Assembly (NCBI RefSeq): GCF_020711255.1
Contig: NZ_JAJFAW010000028.1
Coordinates: 17,207 to 81,206 of the forward strand
Reading direction: 5' to 3'
Origin: Hymenobacter plasmatis
Lineage (GTDB): Bacteria > Bacteroidota > Bacteroidia > Cytophagales > Hymenobacteraceae
DNA length: 64,000 nucleotides
The first letter of the stretch is position 1; each line of letters opens with the position of its first letter. A model generated the notes under the pieces. The model was not told the DNA's origin. It searched no databases and was given only the letters and a program-made list of their open reading frames with translations. Made by a program: the position numbers and the translations under genes. Shown piece by piece: positions 9,701 to 17,815 of this stretch.

Positions 9701-10263
9701 GACACATTTTCGAACTGCGCTTTCACCACCACGCCTTCGGCATCGGCCAGGGCCAGCACCTCCAGGTGTAGTTTGCCGGCTCCCAGCAGCGGGTCGGTGA
9801 TGTCGTAGAGCAGGGCGCCGGGCCGGTAGCGAGCGGTTATGCTTTCAGCCTTAATCAGCCACTTACTCTGGCCATTGGCCAGCAGGCCAAACTTCAGGTT
9901 GCCGCCCATGCCGGGCAGGTACAGGGCCACTTCCGGCAGGTCGCCAGCCTCGACGCGGAAGGCGGTATTGGTGCCGTAAAGGGCGCGGTTGAAGCGCCGG
10001 GTACCGTTCGTGATGACGAAATCGGTGCCTTCGGGGTGGTAGCGCAGGGTGCGCGGCTGGTTGTGCCAGAGAGGCGGCGCTACTTGGGCTTGAGCTTGGC
10101 TGATTAGGAGCAGGAGTGTGCTGACCAGCCAGAGGAACCTCACCCCCCGGCCTCCTCTCCAAAAAAGAGGGGGAGTCAGACGATGCAAGCCCGCGCGGAA
10201 TAGGCACCCCCTCGTTGTTGGAGAGGGGGTCGGGAGGTGAGGTTCAACAATCCGTCTTTTCAT
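6706..10263 (-). CDS. large DUF4450-family putative glycosidase
   Basis: A 1185-residue secreted protein as read from the ATG at 10263. The N-terminal region after the signal peptide (WHNQPRTLRYHPEGTDF, RRFNRALYG) is typical of DUF4450 proteins of Bacteroidota. The middle (HWTGDLAFAREMWPVLQRH, DNDGLYDAYAAIWASD) looks like a six-hairpin glycosidase barrel, and a beta-rich C-terminus follows. The ATG overlaps the TGA of the GH115 gene as ATGA. Codons 7-43 are encoded by a palindromic repeat (10135-10245). Removing those 37 codons joins MKRRIV to LWLVSTLLLLISQAQAQ, an ideal signal peptide. A GTG at 10143 inside the repeat, preceded by GGAGG, could serve as a replacement start (then VRFLWLV...). 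Substrate is unknown; operon position suggests a pectin side chain. Confidence 0.7.
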   Translation of the reverse strand: MKRRIVEPHLPTPSPTTRGCLFRAGLHRLTPPLFWRGGRGVRFLWLVSTLLLLISQAQAQVAPPLWHNQPRTLRYHPEGTDFVITNGTRRFNRALYGTNTAFRVEAGDLPEVALYLPGMGGNLKFGLLANGQSKWLIKAESITARYRPGALLYDITDPLLGAGKLHLEVLALADAEGVVVKAQFENVSAKKVQLLWAFGGVTGKKFSRDGDIGADPESSFYLKPDYCQGNAFALQGNTFTLTYGIGEKPTKAVAAAAGNGMPAPKTLTGTFPTKAKSHVADAVQQESPAQLWASGASAMPVVVGMVPVRAGEELYFSVQKPADAGAATVAYAALPAAFARAEAARQALAGRVRVVTPDPYINTLGGALAVAADAIWEAPSYMHGAVAWRMRLNGWRGPYAADPLGWHDRGQSHFRAYAKSQLTSPETGPVVMDTALHLARHLEKLGTAVFSSGYICRNPDGDFRPHHYDMNLVYIDALLRHLHWTGDLAFAREMWPVLQRHLAWEKRNFDPDNDGLYDAYAAIWASDALQYSGGAVTHTSAYNYFANQQAAALAQLLGEDPAPYRREAAHIHQSLNSRLWLVPQGWFAEYQDALGLQQRHPAAGLWTVYHALDSEVPDAFQAYQLLRYVDAEIPHIPVRAAGLPDAGYHLLSTTNWQPYDWSLNNVVMAEVLHTTLANWQSGRTEQAFLLWKSALLESMYLGASPGNFQQISFYDANRGELYRDFADPVGVAARTLVEGLFGIVPNALEGTLLIRPGLPQAWNAAALTVPDISFDFKREGSRDTYTIRSAFSKPLRLKLQVQARAAAVQSVTVNGQPVPWRNLDAAVDWPVIELNSAPAAKYVVEIRWQGDAPDAVPTQPNFQAGAPLDVRFAHAGIAQVFDPQHVFQQVKATGGELTAQVAGAAGSHTAFVQLRQGELKWWEPVGVTIARPLAAVPAATALARAKWAAVDLAAYFNDRVTRIFQNQYLAPRPAGPTLQLPTQGIGNWCYPLTEANIDDAGLRRLAGARNTIELPGGIPLRTPGAAGANNILFVSQWKNYPSQRTLPLTGQASHAYLLMAGSTNPMQSQFLNGEVRIAYTDGTTDTLPLRNPDNWWPIEQDYADDGFAFRTGPHPYRLHLKTGLLTREFTQYTAIKGFSTRAIDGGAATVLDMPLNPRKKLKSLTLQALANDVVIGLMSVTLQRN
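10135..10245. repeat. Family C palindromic repeat inserted in a coding region
   Basis: A 111-bp element bounded by GAACCTCACC and GGTGAGGTTC. It has inner G/C-rich arms (GGCCTCCTCTCC against GGAGAGGGGG) around an A-rich centre. It lies wholly within the 5' coding region of the DUF4450 gene, adds exactly 37 codons and keeps the frame open. A compact relative is at 28707-28759. Confidence 0.9.
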
Positions 10264-12788
10264 TGAATCTGGAGCTGATTAACCACCACGCCCGGGTCGA
10301 GCAAATAAAGCCGGATGGTAGCCGGGCCACTGGCCGCCACCTCGTGCGGGGTTTGGCCCTGCGAGAAGCCGCGCAACACGTTTTCCTTCCACTGCTTTGA
10401 GTCGGCTGGCACGTTCACGTCCACAATCTGGGGCGGACTATTATTAACCGAAACGGCGTAGCGCAGGCCGCGCCCAGTGTATAGCCCAAAGGTGGGCAGG
10501 CACCGCACGGTCACCGTATGCGGGCCCGCGGTCAAGTCGGCCCGGTATTCCAGATAGGGCGCATTGGCCACGACAGTGGCGAAGGAGGGCACGTCGTAGG
10601 GCTGCCGGGTGAGGCCGTTGCCTTCCAGGCCGAGGCCTGGTAGTAGCGTGAGATGCTCGTTGTTAGCTTCTTTTTTGCCAGTGTAGGCGGCAGCAGCAAT
10701 CAGCAGTGGCGCAGGTCCAGCGGCCACTTGAGTTACTGTAGTTTTCTGAGCTGCTTTTCCTTCTGCTACCAGAGCGGCTGTGGCTACGGGCGGCATCTCA
10801 AATACCTTCTGGTCGCGCGGGTGCGAACTCATCATGCCGGCCCACTTGCCGCCCGCAATTTCGTTGTTGTAGCGGTGGGTCAGGGCTTGAATCTGGTCGT
10901 AGGCGGCCTGGGCTCGTTGGGCTAAAACCAGGGCCCGGTTATCGCCTTGTTTGGCCAGTTCCAAGCTGCGGGCGGCGTAAATCACTTTTTCATTCATCAG
11001 CCGCGCACCCTGCGTTGGGTACAGCACCAGTTCGAAGTAGGCGTCCTGCAGGGTGGCGGGCACCTGCTGCTGTAGCTTCTGAGCTTCAGTGGCAATTTTC
11101 TGATAGTCGGCCAGCCGCTTGTCGGCTTCGACGGCCGTGAAGGTTACGCCGCTCAGGTGCTCGGGCTTGGCGGCCTGGGCCAGGCGGTAATACTCCTGCT
11201 TGATGTGGGCAATGGCGGGCGCCAGCTTGGTCCCGAAGGTTTCGGTGGCCCAATGCAGGGGGTACTGCGCAGCGGTGGCGGGCGTCCAGCGGCCCACGTT
11301 CCAGGCCAAATCCAGGGCAAACTCGGTTTCCAGCTCGGCGGGCTTGATATCGCCCACGTTCACCACCCACAGCCGCCGGGCGCCCAGCGCGTAGGCCTTG
11401 CTGAGCTCATAGCTCACCAGCGGCGGCGAAATGCTCGACAGCCACAGATAGTCCTGCGGCGCGCCCCAGTACGAGAGGTGGTAGTACACACCGCTGCCAC
11501 CGCTGCGCTTTTGCTCTTCCTGGTTCGACAGCTGCCGGATATAGCCGTGGTTGTCGTCGGCCCACACAATGGTAACATCGTCGGGCAGCTTCAGGCCGGA
11601 CTGATACAGGGTCAGCACCTCTTTGTAGGGGCAAAAAATCTGGGGCACCGGGCGGCCATTTATCGGCTTCACATAGGCCCTGAGCAAACTGCGCTGGTCG
11701 GTGATGATGGAGTCGAGCAAACGCACTTTGGCGGCGCGGTCGGGCGGGCCGGGCATGCTGCCGTCGTGAATGCCGCGCATGCCCACCGTGTACACCGACT
11801 CGTACCGGGCCGACTGCTTCAGCCGGTCTTCCCAGTAGCGGTGCATCTGCGGGCCGTTGAGGTCGTAGCGCCACTCGCCGGGCTTCTGGCCGTACTCGTA
11901 CTCATAGTTTTCGGCCCACTCAAACACGTTGTTGCGGAGCATGGGCTCGCAGTGGCTCGAGCCCACCACAATGGCGTAGCGGTTAGCTAGCACCGGGTCG
12001 GCCGGGTAGTGGTAGAAGGCCTTGGTGCCGGGGTGCATGGCCGGCCAGATGTAGTTGGCTTTCAGGCGCAGTAGCAGCTCGAATATGTGGGCATAGGTAT
12101 TGGGGCCAATGTCGTGCACGTCTTTGTCGAGGTGGCGGGCGGCCCAGGGGCGCAGGCCCCAGTCCTCGTCGTTCAGGAAAATACCCCGGTACTGCACCGA
12201 GGGCGGGCCCTGGACGAGCCGGCCGGGTTGCACATACAGGGCGGCGTGGTGCGCGGGCACCACATCGGCCCACCACACCCACGGCGACACGCCCATGCGC
12301 CGCGCCACCTCAAACACGCCAAACGCCGTGCCCCGCCGGTCACTGCCGGTAATGACCAGCGCCCGCGGCACGCCCGGAAACGGCTTTTCAATTACACTAA
12401 TGGCATAGCTTTCCCACTGGCCCCGCAGCGGGCCGGGCTTGAGCTTACCGCTGGCCACGAGCTGGTCTATCAAGCGGGATTTGCCCAGTGTGCCGATGAT
12501 TACTGCTGGCCCGTTGGGCAGTTTTGCCGAGATTCGCAAGGACGGCCGCACGCCCGTCACCCGCGCCACGTCGCCAGCAAAAGCTTCGGCCGCTACGCGC
12601 ACTACTTCAGCATCTTTGGCATCGTAGTACAGCGGCGCGGCTTGGTGCGCGTGCACCAGCGGGAAAGCCTGCGCCGCATAGGCTGACGTGAGCGGAGCCG
12701 TGAGCGGGCCTTGGGCGTGGCATGGACAGGCGGCCAGCGCCAATAGCACAAGGGCGAGGAAATTAAAGATGGTGCTTCGTTGAAACAT
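10260..12788 (-). CDS. GH115 family glycosidase (alpha-glucuronidase-like)
   Basis: An 842-residue secreted protein with signal peptide LALVLLALAACPCHAQ. It shows family GH115 features: an N-terminal domain with GDVARVTGVRP and SYAISVIEKPF, then the barrel motif YRGIFLNDEDWGL and the region NTYAHIFELLLRLKANYIWP. Characterised GH115 enzymes remove alpha-1,2-linked glucuronic acid or 4-O-methylglucuronic acid from xylan or other glycans; here uronic acid removal from a pectin side chain is inferred. The ATG at 12788 begins the signal peptide; the frame extends upstream to 12833 but that stretch lies in a repeat. The TGA overlaps the next gene's ATG. Upstream, the GH2 gene is separated by a nested repeat. 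Confidence 0.9.
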   Translation of the reverse strand: MFQRSTIFNFLALVLLALAACPCHAQGPLTAPLTSAYAAQAFPLVHAHQAAPLYYDAKDAEVVRVAAEAFAGDVARVTGVRPSLRISAKLPNGPAVIIGTLGKSRLIDQLVASGKLKPGPLRGQWESYAISVIEKPFPGVPRALVITGSDRRGTAFGVFEVARRMGVSPWVWWADVVPAHHAALYVQPGRLVQGPPSVQYRGIFLNDEDWGLRPWAARHLDKDVHDIGPNTYAHIFELLLRLKANYIWPAMHPGTKAFYHYPADPVLANRYAIVVGSSHCEPMLRNNVFEWAENYEYEYGQKPGEWRYDLNGPQMHRYWEDRLKQSARYESVYTVGMRGIHDGSMPGPPDRAAKVRLLDSIITDQRSLLRAYVKPINGRPVPQIFCPYKEVLTLYQSGLKLPDDVTIVWADDNHGYIRQLSNQEEQKRSGGSGVYYHLSYWGAPQDYLWLSSISPPLVSYELSKAYALGARRLWVVNVGDIKPAELETEFALDLAWNVGRWTPATAAQYPLHWATETFGTKLAPAIAHIKQEYYRLAQAAKPEHLSGVTFTAVEADKRLADYQKIATEAQKLQQQVPATLQDAYFELVLYPTQGARLMNEKVIYAARSLELAKQGDNRALVLAQRAQAAYDQIQALTHRYNNEIAGGKWAGMMSSHPRDQKVFEMPPVATAALVAEGKAAQKTTVTQVAAGPAPLLIAAAAYTGKKEANNEHLTLLPGLGLEGNGLTRQPYDVPSFATVVANAPYLEYRADLTAGPHTVTVRCLPTFGLYTGRGLRYAVSVNNSPPQIVDVNVPADSKQWKENVLRGFSQGQTPHEVAASGPATIRLYLLDPGVVVNQLQIQ

Positions 12789-12813
12789 AAGTGGGAAAGG
12801 CTGCCAAAAACCT

Positions 12814-13010
12814 GTCATGCCGAGCGCAGCCAAGCGTCTCGCGTAGGGTAATCATTACAATCGTCTGTCATGCTGAGCTCGCGAAGCATCTTCTCACGCC
12901 TGTGTCGTTCAGCGCCGATAAGATGCTTCATTCGTCAGCATGACAAATGGCGGCGCAGTCGAGATGCTTGGCTACGCCGACCTTCGGTTCGCTGCGCTCT
13001 GCATGACGTT
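12814..13010. repeat. Family B nested palindromic repeat, copy 1
   Basis: An inner palindrome (12867-12944, arms GTCATGCTGAG... and ...GTCAGCATGAC) sits inside an outer inverted pair (GTCATGCCGAGCGCAGCCAAG at the left; GCGCTCTGCATGAC at the right). It fills the gap between the GH2 and GH115 genes inside one operon. Confidence 0.85.
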
Positions 13011-13024
13011 CTTTTTTTGCTGGC

Positions 13025-16024
13025 TCATGGAGTTGGAGACCCGGCTGCGTTTTCATACACTTCCACCTCCACCAATCCCAGCGTACCGGGCGGGCCCGGC
13101 TGGTCAGTGGCCGCAGTGGCTACTTTGGTAGCTTCCAGTTCCGAGATGTTAAAGGCGTCTTTGGCTTGCGTGGTGCCAATCAGCTCAACTCGCAGTTTCT
13201 GGCCCGTGCGCGGCGGAAACACAGCCGTGAAGTAGCCCAGGCTGCGTTCCGTGGTGCCCCGGAAAACCTCCTGCCCATCTACCAGAATGCGCAGCGGATA
13301 AGTGCTGGTGCGCCAACCCGTGAGCTTCATCGCCACCTGGCTGATGGCGGCGGGCCGGGACAGCGCGAATTCAAACCAAGGTTGGGCATCCTTGCGGTCG
13401 CTGACCCACTCCGACAGCTCGTTGTCATCAATGCTGAACGCCGCGTTGGTAGCGTTGGAACTGGCCGCGACGCCCGCAACCAGCACGCTCACCCGCGACA
13501 CCGTGAACGACGGCCCGGCCGGCGTGGGCCCGCGCTGCAAGCTTACCGGCAAGTCGGCGCCGGGCACCCGTGTGGCCAAGCCATTTTTCACGGCCACGGG
13601 CTGCGATTTCAGGCTGATGGTGGAGGGTTTCAATCCTTCAGAAGTAGCCGTGAGGGTGATTTTGCCGGCCTGGGTGGTAGTGCGAATAAGTACACGGTTC
13701 ACGCCGCCTTCTACCGGCAGGCTTTTGGCCAGAATGTAGTTGCCCGGGCCCTGAGCCAGGCCACCGCGCCACTCGGCGGGGCCGCTCAGGGCAAAGTTGA
13801 CCAGGTTGAGCGCCGTGGGGCAGCGGCGGCCCTGGGCGTCCACTGCTTCTACTTGCACGAGGGCGAGGTCGGTGCCGTCGGCGTGCAGGCCGGTGGGGCT
13901 GGTGGTGGGCGTGAGGCGCAGGGCCACGGCGGGGCCGGCGGTCTGGTGTTCGGCTTCGCTTGTTTTGCGGCCGGCGGCATCGTAGCTCACCGCGCGCAGG
14001 GTGCCGGGCTGCCAGGCCACTTGCCGGAACGTGAACAGGAACCGGTGGCTCTGCTGCCCGTTGCCCAACGAATTGCCGTTGAGAAACAGCTCAACCCGCT
14101 CGCCATTCGACACCACCGAAACGTCCTTCACCACGCCGGGTTTGTAGTTCCAGTGGCCGATGATGTGGGTGCGCGATTTCTCGGGCTCGACCCAGCCGTC
14201 CCACATTACCTGGTGGGCGAAGTAACCGTCTTTGGCAATGCGCAGGGCGTCGACCTCGCCGCTGCGGCGGTAGTTTTCTTCGCCGCGGTAGTGGGTATTG
14301 GTGTCGGAGAAAACGATGTTGACGCCGCCGGCGCTGCTGCGGGTGCCGGTGCCGGGCCGCTCGTGCCAATAGTCGTACCAGCGCATCACGTCCTCGCGGG
14401 CCTGCGAGTCCTGGTTGCGGTTGTACTCGGCCGCGCTGGCGCCTTTGTAGGGCGGGCCGGCGCCGTCTTTGTGGAAGGGCGGCGAGAATTCGTCCCAGTA
14501 CTTGCGCAGGGCTTCGTCGCGTGAGTACTCCATGGCCCATAGGGGCTTGGTGGCGCTTTTGTTGATGTAGAGCATCTCCCCGCCGTACTCGGCCTCGGGA
14601 ATATCCAGCATCTCGCGAGAGCCAATGGCCCGGCCGCCGTGCGGGTCGTACCGGTCCCGAATATCCTTTAGCTCCTTCATGTGCGCGGCGCTGATGCTCT
14701 CGTTGCCGCCCTCGTAAAACACGATACTGGGGTTGTTGCGATTGTACACAATGGCGTCGCGCATTAGCTCCAGGCGCTGGCCCCAGCGGCGGTCGGTCAC
14801 GTCTTTTTCGGCGTCGCCGGCGGGCATGGCTTGTAGCAGGCCCACCCGGTCGCAGCTTTCGATGTCCTGTTTCCAAGGGGTCACGTGCATCCAGCGCACC
14901 AGGTTGGCATTGCCGGCCACCATCAGGCCGTTGCTGTAGTCCGAGAGCCAGGCCGGCACACCCAGCCCCACGGCGGGCCACTCGTTGCTGGTGCGCTGGG
15001 CGTAGCCGTGCACCTGCAGCACCCGGTCGTTGAGCTGGATGAGGCCGTGGGCAAACTCGGTTTTGCGGAAGCCGGTGCGGGTTTTTACTTCGTCTACCAC
15101 TTTGCGGTTGGCTACCAGTCGGGTGGTCACGGTGTACAGGTAGCCGTAGCCCCAGCTCCAGAAATGCAGGCCGGTGAGCTGGGCGCGGGCGGCCACCGTT
15201 TTGGTTTCGCTGGGCTGCAGCGTGGTGGTGCCGCCGCTGAACGTGCCAACGACCTTACCGGAACCATCGGCCACGGTGGCCTCAAACGTGAACGTGCGCG
15301 GGGCGGCAAACTCGTTTCTCACCTGCGCCTCGGCTACCACCGTGGCCCGGCCGCCGGCCACGTCAAAGTCCTGGGCGTAGATGTAAACGCCCGTGGTGCC
15401 CAGCGTGGAAAACAGCGGCAACGTCTGGTGCAGCGGGCTCATCACGTGCAGGAACACGTTTTTGGGAATGCCGCCGTAGTTGGCGTTGAAGTTGCGGTTG
15501 CTCCACTGGTAAATCTGGCCCGAGGCTTTTTCCTTGTAGTCCCAGTCGTTGTTGATGCGCACGGCCAGCACGTTTTCCTGGGGCGCGGGGCGCAGCAGCG
15601 GAGTTATGTCGAAGCCAAAGGCCATCACCCCGTTTTCGTGCTGCCCGATGGGCTGGCCGTTCAAATAGAATTCGCCAGCCTGCCGGATGCCCTCAAACTC
15701 CAAAAACACCTTCTGGCCCGCGGCCCCGGCCGGCAGCCGGAAATGCTTGCGGTACCAGGCAATGCCCTTGCTCAGGTCCTTGATGTCTTTTTGGAAGGCT
15801 TCGCTTTCGTTCCAGGCGTAGGGCAGCGTCACGGCTTTCCACTGCGCATCGTCGTAGCTGGCGGCCTCAGCACCAGGCGCCTCTCCTACCCGCACTTTCC
15901 AGCCGGGGTTGAAATTATACTTCTCTCTGCCCGCAATAGGCGCGGCGGCTAGCATCGCCGGCACCAGCCCCCACCACAACGCCACGCACAGCCAGCGCCG
16001 CAATGCCAGAGGCCGCGGTGCCAT
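13025..16024 (-). CDS. secreted GH2 glycosidase with C-terminal discoidin-like domain
   Basis: A 999-residue protein. After the signal peptide (LCVALWWGLVPAMLAAAP) come the jelly-roll sugar-binding domain (WYRKHFRLPAG, FEGIRQAGEFYLNG), an Ig-like domain, then a TIM barrel with IVFYEGGNES (acid/base Glu) and PLWAMEYSRDE (probable nucleophile Glu). Further Ig-like modules and an F5/8-type carbohydrate-binding domain end the protein (AAFSIDDNELSEW to about 990). GH2 includes beta-galactosidases, glucuronidases and others; beta-galactosidase or beta-glucuronidase on rhamnogalacturonan side chains is likely. It heads the operon to GH65-like and has a regulon promoter at 16084-16128. Start at 16024 or 16057 fits that promoter; the longer open frame to 16111 does not. 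Confidence 0.88.
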   Translation of the reverse strand: MAPRPLALRRWLCVALWWGLVPAMLAAAPIAGREKYNFNPGWKVRVGEAPGAEAASYDDAQWKAVTLPYAWNESEAFQKDIKDLSKGIAWYRKHFRLPAGAAGQKVFLEFEGIRQAGEFYLNGQPIGQHENGVMAFGFDITPLLRPAPQENVLAVRINNDWDYKEKASGQIYQWSNRNFNANYGGIPKNVFLHVMSPLHQTLPLFSTLGTTGVYIYAQDFDVAGGRATVVAEAQVRNEFAAPRTFTFEATVADGSGKVVGTFSGGTTTLQPSETKTVAARAQLTGLHFWSWGYGYLYTVTTRLVANRKVVDEVKTRTGFRKTEFAHGLIQLNDRVLQVHGYAQRTSNEWPAVGLGVPAWLSDYSNGLMVAGNANLVRWMHVTPWKQDIESCDRVGLLQAMPAGDAEKDVTDRRWGQRLELMRDAIVYNRNNPSIVFYEGGNESISAAHMKELKDIRDRYDPHGGRAIGSREMLDIPEAEYGGEMLYINKSATKPLWAMEYSRDEALRKYWDEFSPPFHKDGAGPPYKGASAAEYNRNQDSQAREDVMRWYDYWHERPGTGTRSSAGGVNIVFSDTNTHYRGEENYRRSGEVDALRIAKDGYFAHQVMWDGWVEPEKSRTHIIGHWNYKPGVVKDVSVVSNGERVELFLNGNSLGNGQQSHRFLFTFRQVAWQPGTLRAVSYDAAGRKTSEAEHQTAGPAVALRLTPTTSPTGLHADGTDLALVQVEAVDAQGRRCPTALNLVNFALSGPAEWRGGLAQGPGNYILAKSLPVEGGVNRVLIRTTTQAGKITLTATSEGLKPSTISLKSQPVAVKNGLATRVPGADLPVSLQRGPTPAGPSFTVSRVSVLVAGVAASSNATNAAFSIDDNELSEWVSDRKDAQPWFEFALSRPAAISQVAMKLTGWRTSTYPLRILVDGQEVFRGTTERSLGYFTAVFPPRTGQKLRVELIGTTQAKDAFNISELEATKVATAATDQPGPPGTLGLVEVEVYENAAGSPTP

Positions 16025-16083
16025 TGAGCCTGAGGAAACACGCGGGACTTGATACATGGCACAGGGAGAAAGGGGACTGCCCG

Positions 16084-16128
16084 CAAAAGAACTCGACCCA
16101 TCTGCACTCACTGTCCTGTACTGTGCGG
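16084..16128 (-). promoter_or_regulatory. regulon promoter of the GH2-GH115-DUF4450-GH65 operon
   Basis: Read on the minus strand: CCGCAC-AGTA-CAGGAC, then 21 nt, then TTCTTTTG (one mismatch to TAnnTTTG). The proximal half-site (16113-16118) is strong and the distal half is weak. It lies between the SusD1 terminator and the GH2 start, about 60 nt before the ATG. Confidence 0.65.
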
Positions 16129-16164
16129 TATAGGCGGGCCTAACGTGTCTGGGGGTGGCATCGT

Positions 16165-16209
16165 GGAAAAAAGAATATCCTGCTGCGCATAGCGCAGCAG
16201 GATATTCTT
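16165..16209 (-). terminator. intrinsic terminator after SusC1-SusD1
   Basis: An 18-bp perfect stem (16171-16188 with 16192-16209, arms AAGAATATCCTGCTGCGC) and a 3-nt loop. It is followed, in minus orientation, by a run of T (the forward A run at 16167-16172). It lies 68 nt beyond the SusD1 stop and separates it from the GH2 operon promoter. Confidence 0.85.
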
Positions 16210-16276
16210 GTCGTTGGCCTATTGAAGTTGCTCAACTTGGGCTGTTTAGTTTCAGCTCAAGTGCAGTGGCGGCCGG

Positions 16277-17779
16277 TTAATATCCGGGGTTTTGCTCGTA
16301 GAGGCCGGGGGCCGAGCTCAGCTCCACTTGCGGCACGGGGTAGAGCAGCAGGTTGGCCGTAATGGGGCGCGTGATTTTGTTGCCCACGTCGTCCTTGGGC
16401 ACCCAGGCGTTCATCACGGTCAGGGCCAGGCCGGAGCGCATCAGGTCGTTCCAGCGCAGGTTTTCGCCGGCAAACTCGCGGCGGCGCTCCTCCATCAGGC
16501 TTTCCAGCGTGAGGGTGGTGAGCGCCGGCTGCGCGGCGCGCACCCGCAGGGGGTTGATGAGCGTCAGGGCATCGGCCGTGGAGCCGCCCACTCCCCGCAC
16601 GAGGCATTCGGCTTTCATCATCAGAATGTCGGCGTAGCGCAGCACGATGTAGTTGATGGACCAGTCGGTGCGGCTGGCGCCCTTGGCGGCCACGTTCACG
16701 TATTTCTTGTAGAAGGGCCGGGTATCCGTCACGTTCTGGTAGGTGTAGCCCAACTGGATGTTGACGCCCTTGCGCACGTCGGTGGCGGCGTAGGAGGTAT
16801 TCACCAGGTCGTTGGAGCAGGGCTTGATTTCGACCGAGCCGGCCGAGAACGTGAGGCCCAGCAGGCCGTAGTAGCCATCGGGCACCACCACGTTGCAGAA
16901 CGACGAGCCCAGGCTGCCGTTGTTGATGTACTGGATGTCGAAAATCACCTCCGAGTTATTCTCGTTGGTGGGCGAGAAAATGGCGGCGTAGGTGGGCTGC
17001 AGGGCGTAGCGGGCCGTGCCGCGGGCAGCAATGAGGTCGTCGAGCAGCACGGTGGCTTTGTCGTACTCATTCAGGCCCAGGCCTGGGCCGTTGATGCCGT
17101 AGTTGGGGCCCGAACGGGTGAGGTAGACCTGCGCCAGGATGCCTTTGGCAGCGCCCGCCGTGACGCGGCCAATGTTGTTGCCGGTGTAGGAAACGGGCAG
17201 GTTGCTGATGGCAAACTGCAGGTCGGAGATAATCAGGGTGTACACCTGGGCCACGTCCTGGCGCGGAATCTTGGATACTTCCTGCGGCAGCAGGGCGTGC
17301 TCAATCACGGGCACCTTGCCAAACTTGCGCACCAAATCGAAGTACATGAAGGCCCGGATAAACTTCGCTTCGGCCTCGTAGCGGGTGCGCAGCGAGCCCG
17401 TTACGGCCCCGTTGGCGGCCAGCTGGTCGAGCATGGTATTGGCCCGGAAGATGGCCGAGTAGTCCGAGGCCCAGGCATCGGCCACGTAGGGGTTAATGGA
17501 GAGCGTGGGCGCGAAGTTGTTGATGGGGTCCCAGTCGCGCGAGCCAATGGCGCTCACGGCGTACATGTTGTCGGAACGCAGCTCGGAGAGAATGACTTCG
17601 CGGTCGGGGAAGCCGCGCAGCTGGCTGTACACCGACGTCATGGCCTGGTCGAAATCGGCCGCCGTTTTGTAGAAGTCCGGCACCGAGCCATTCGAGATGG
17701 GCGTCTGGTCCAGGTCCTTTTCGCAGCCGCTCAGGGCCACGCCGCAGGCAATGGTTAAGAGAAGGAGGATACGTTTCAT
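16277..17779 (-). CDS. SusD/RagB-family glycan-binding lipoprotein (pair 1)
   Basis: A 500-residue outer-surface lipoprotein. The signal peptide ends in a lipobox (VALSGC). The SusD N-terminal signature (FYKTAADFDQAMTSVYSQLRG) and the C-terminal signature (LMEERRREFAGENLRWNDLMR, ending in NPGY) are both present. It caps the SusC1 transporter and binds oligosaccharide. It starts 36 nt after the SusC1 stop, in the same operon, and a strong terminator follows. Confidence 0.95.
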   Translation of the reverse strand: MKRILLLLTIACGVALSGCEKDLDQTPISNGSVPDFYKTAADFDQAMTSVYSQLRGFPDREVILSELRSDNMYAVSAIGSRDWDPINNFAPTLSINPYVADAWASDYSAIFRANTMLDQLAANGAVTGSLRTRYEAEAKFIRAFMYFDLVRKFGKVPVIEHALLPQEVSKIPRQDVAQVYTLIISDLQFAISNLPVSYTGNNIGRVTAGAAKGILAQVYLTRSGPNYGINGPGLGLNEYDKATVLLDDLIAARGTARYALQPTYAAIFSPTNENNSEVIFDIQYINNGSLGSSFCNVVVPDGYYGLLGLTFSAGSVEIKPCSNDLVNTSYAATDVRKGVNIQLGYTYQNVTDTRPFYKKYVNVAAKGASRTDWSINYIVLRYADILMMKAECLVRGVGGSTADALTLINPLRVRAAQPALTTLTLESLMEERRREFAGENLRWNDLMRSGLALTVMNAWVPKDDVGNKITRPITANLLLYPVPQVELSSAPGLYEQNPGY

Positions 17780-17815
17780 GGGAATTCGGGAAGGGAGCGG
17801 GGCAAACCCAGCCGA

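Noticed and set aside
12814..13010. CRISPR-like array in the repeat regions
   Set aside because: Copies are inverted and nested, not evenly spaced direct repeats with unique spacers, and no cas genes occur.
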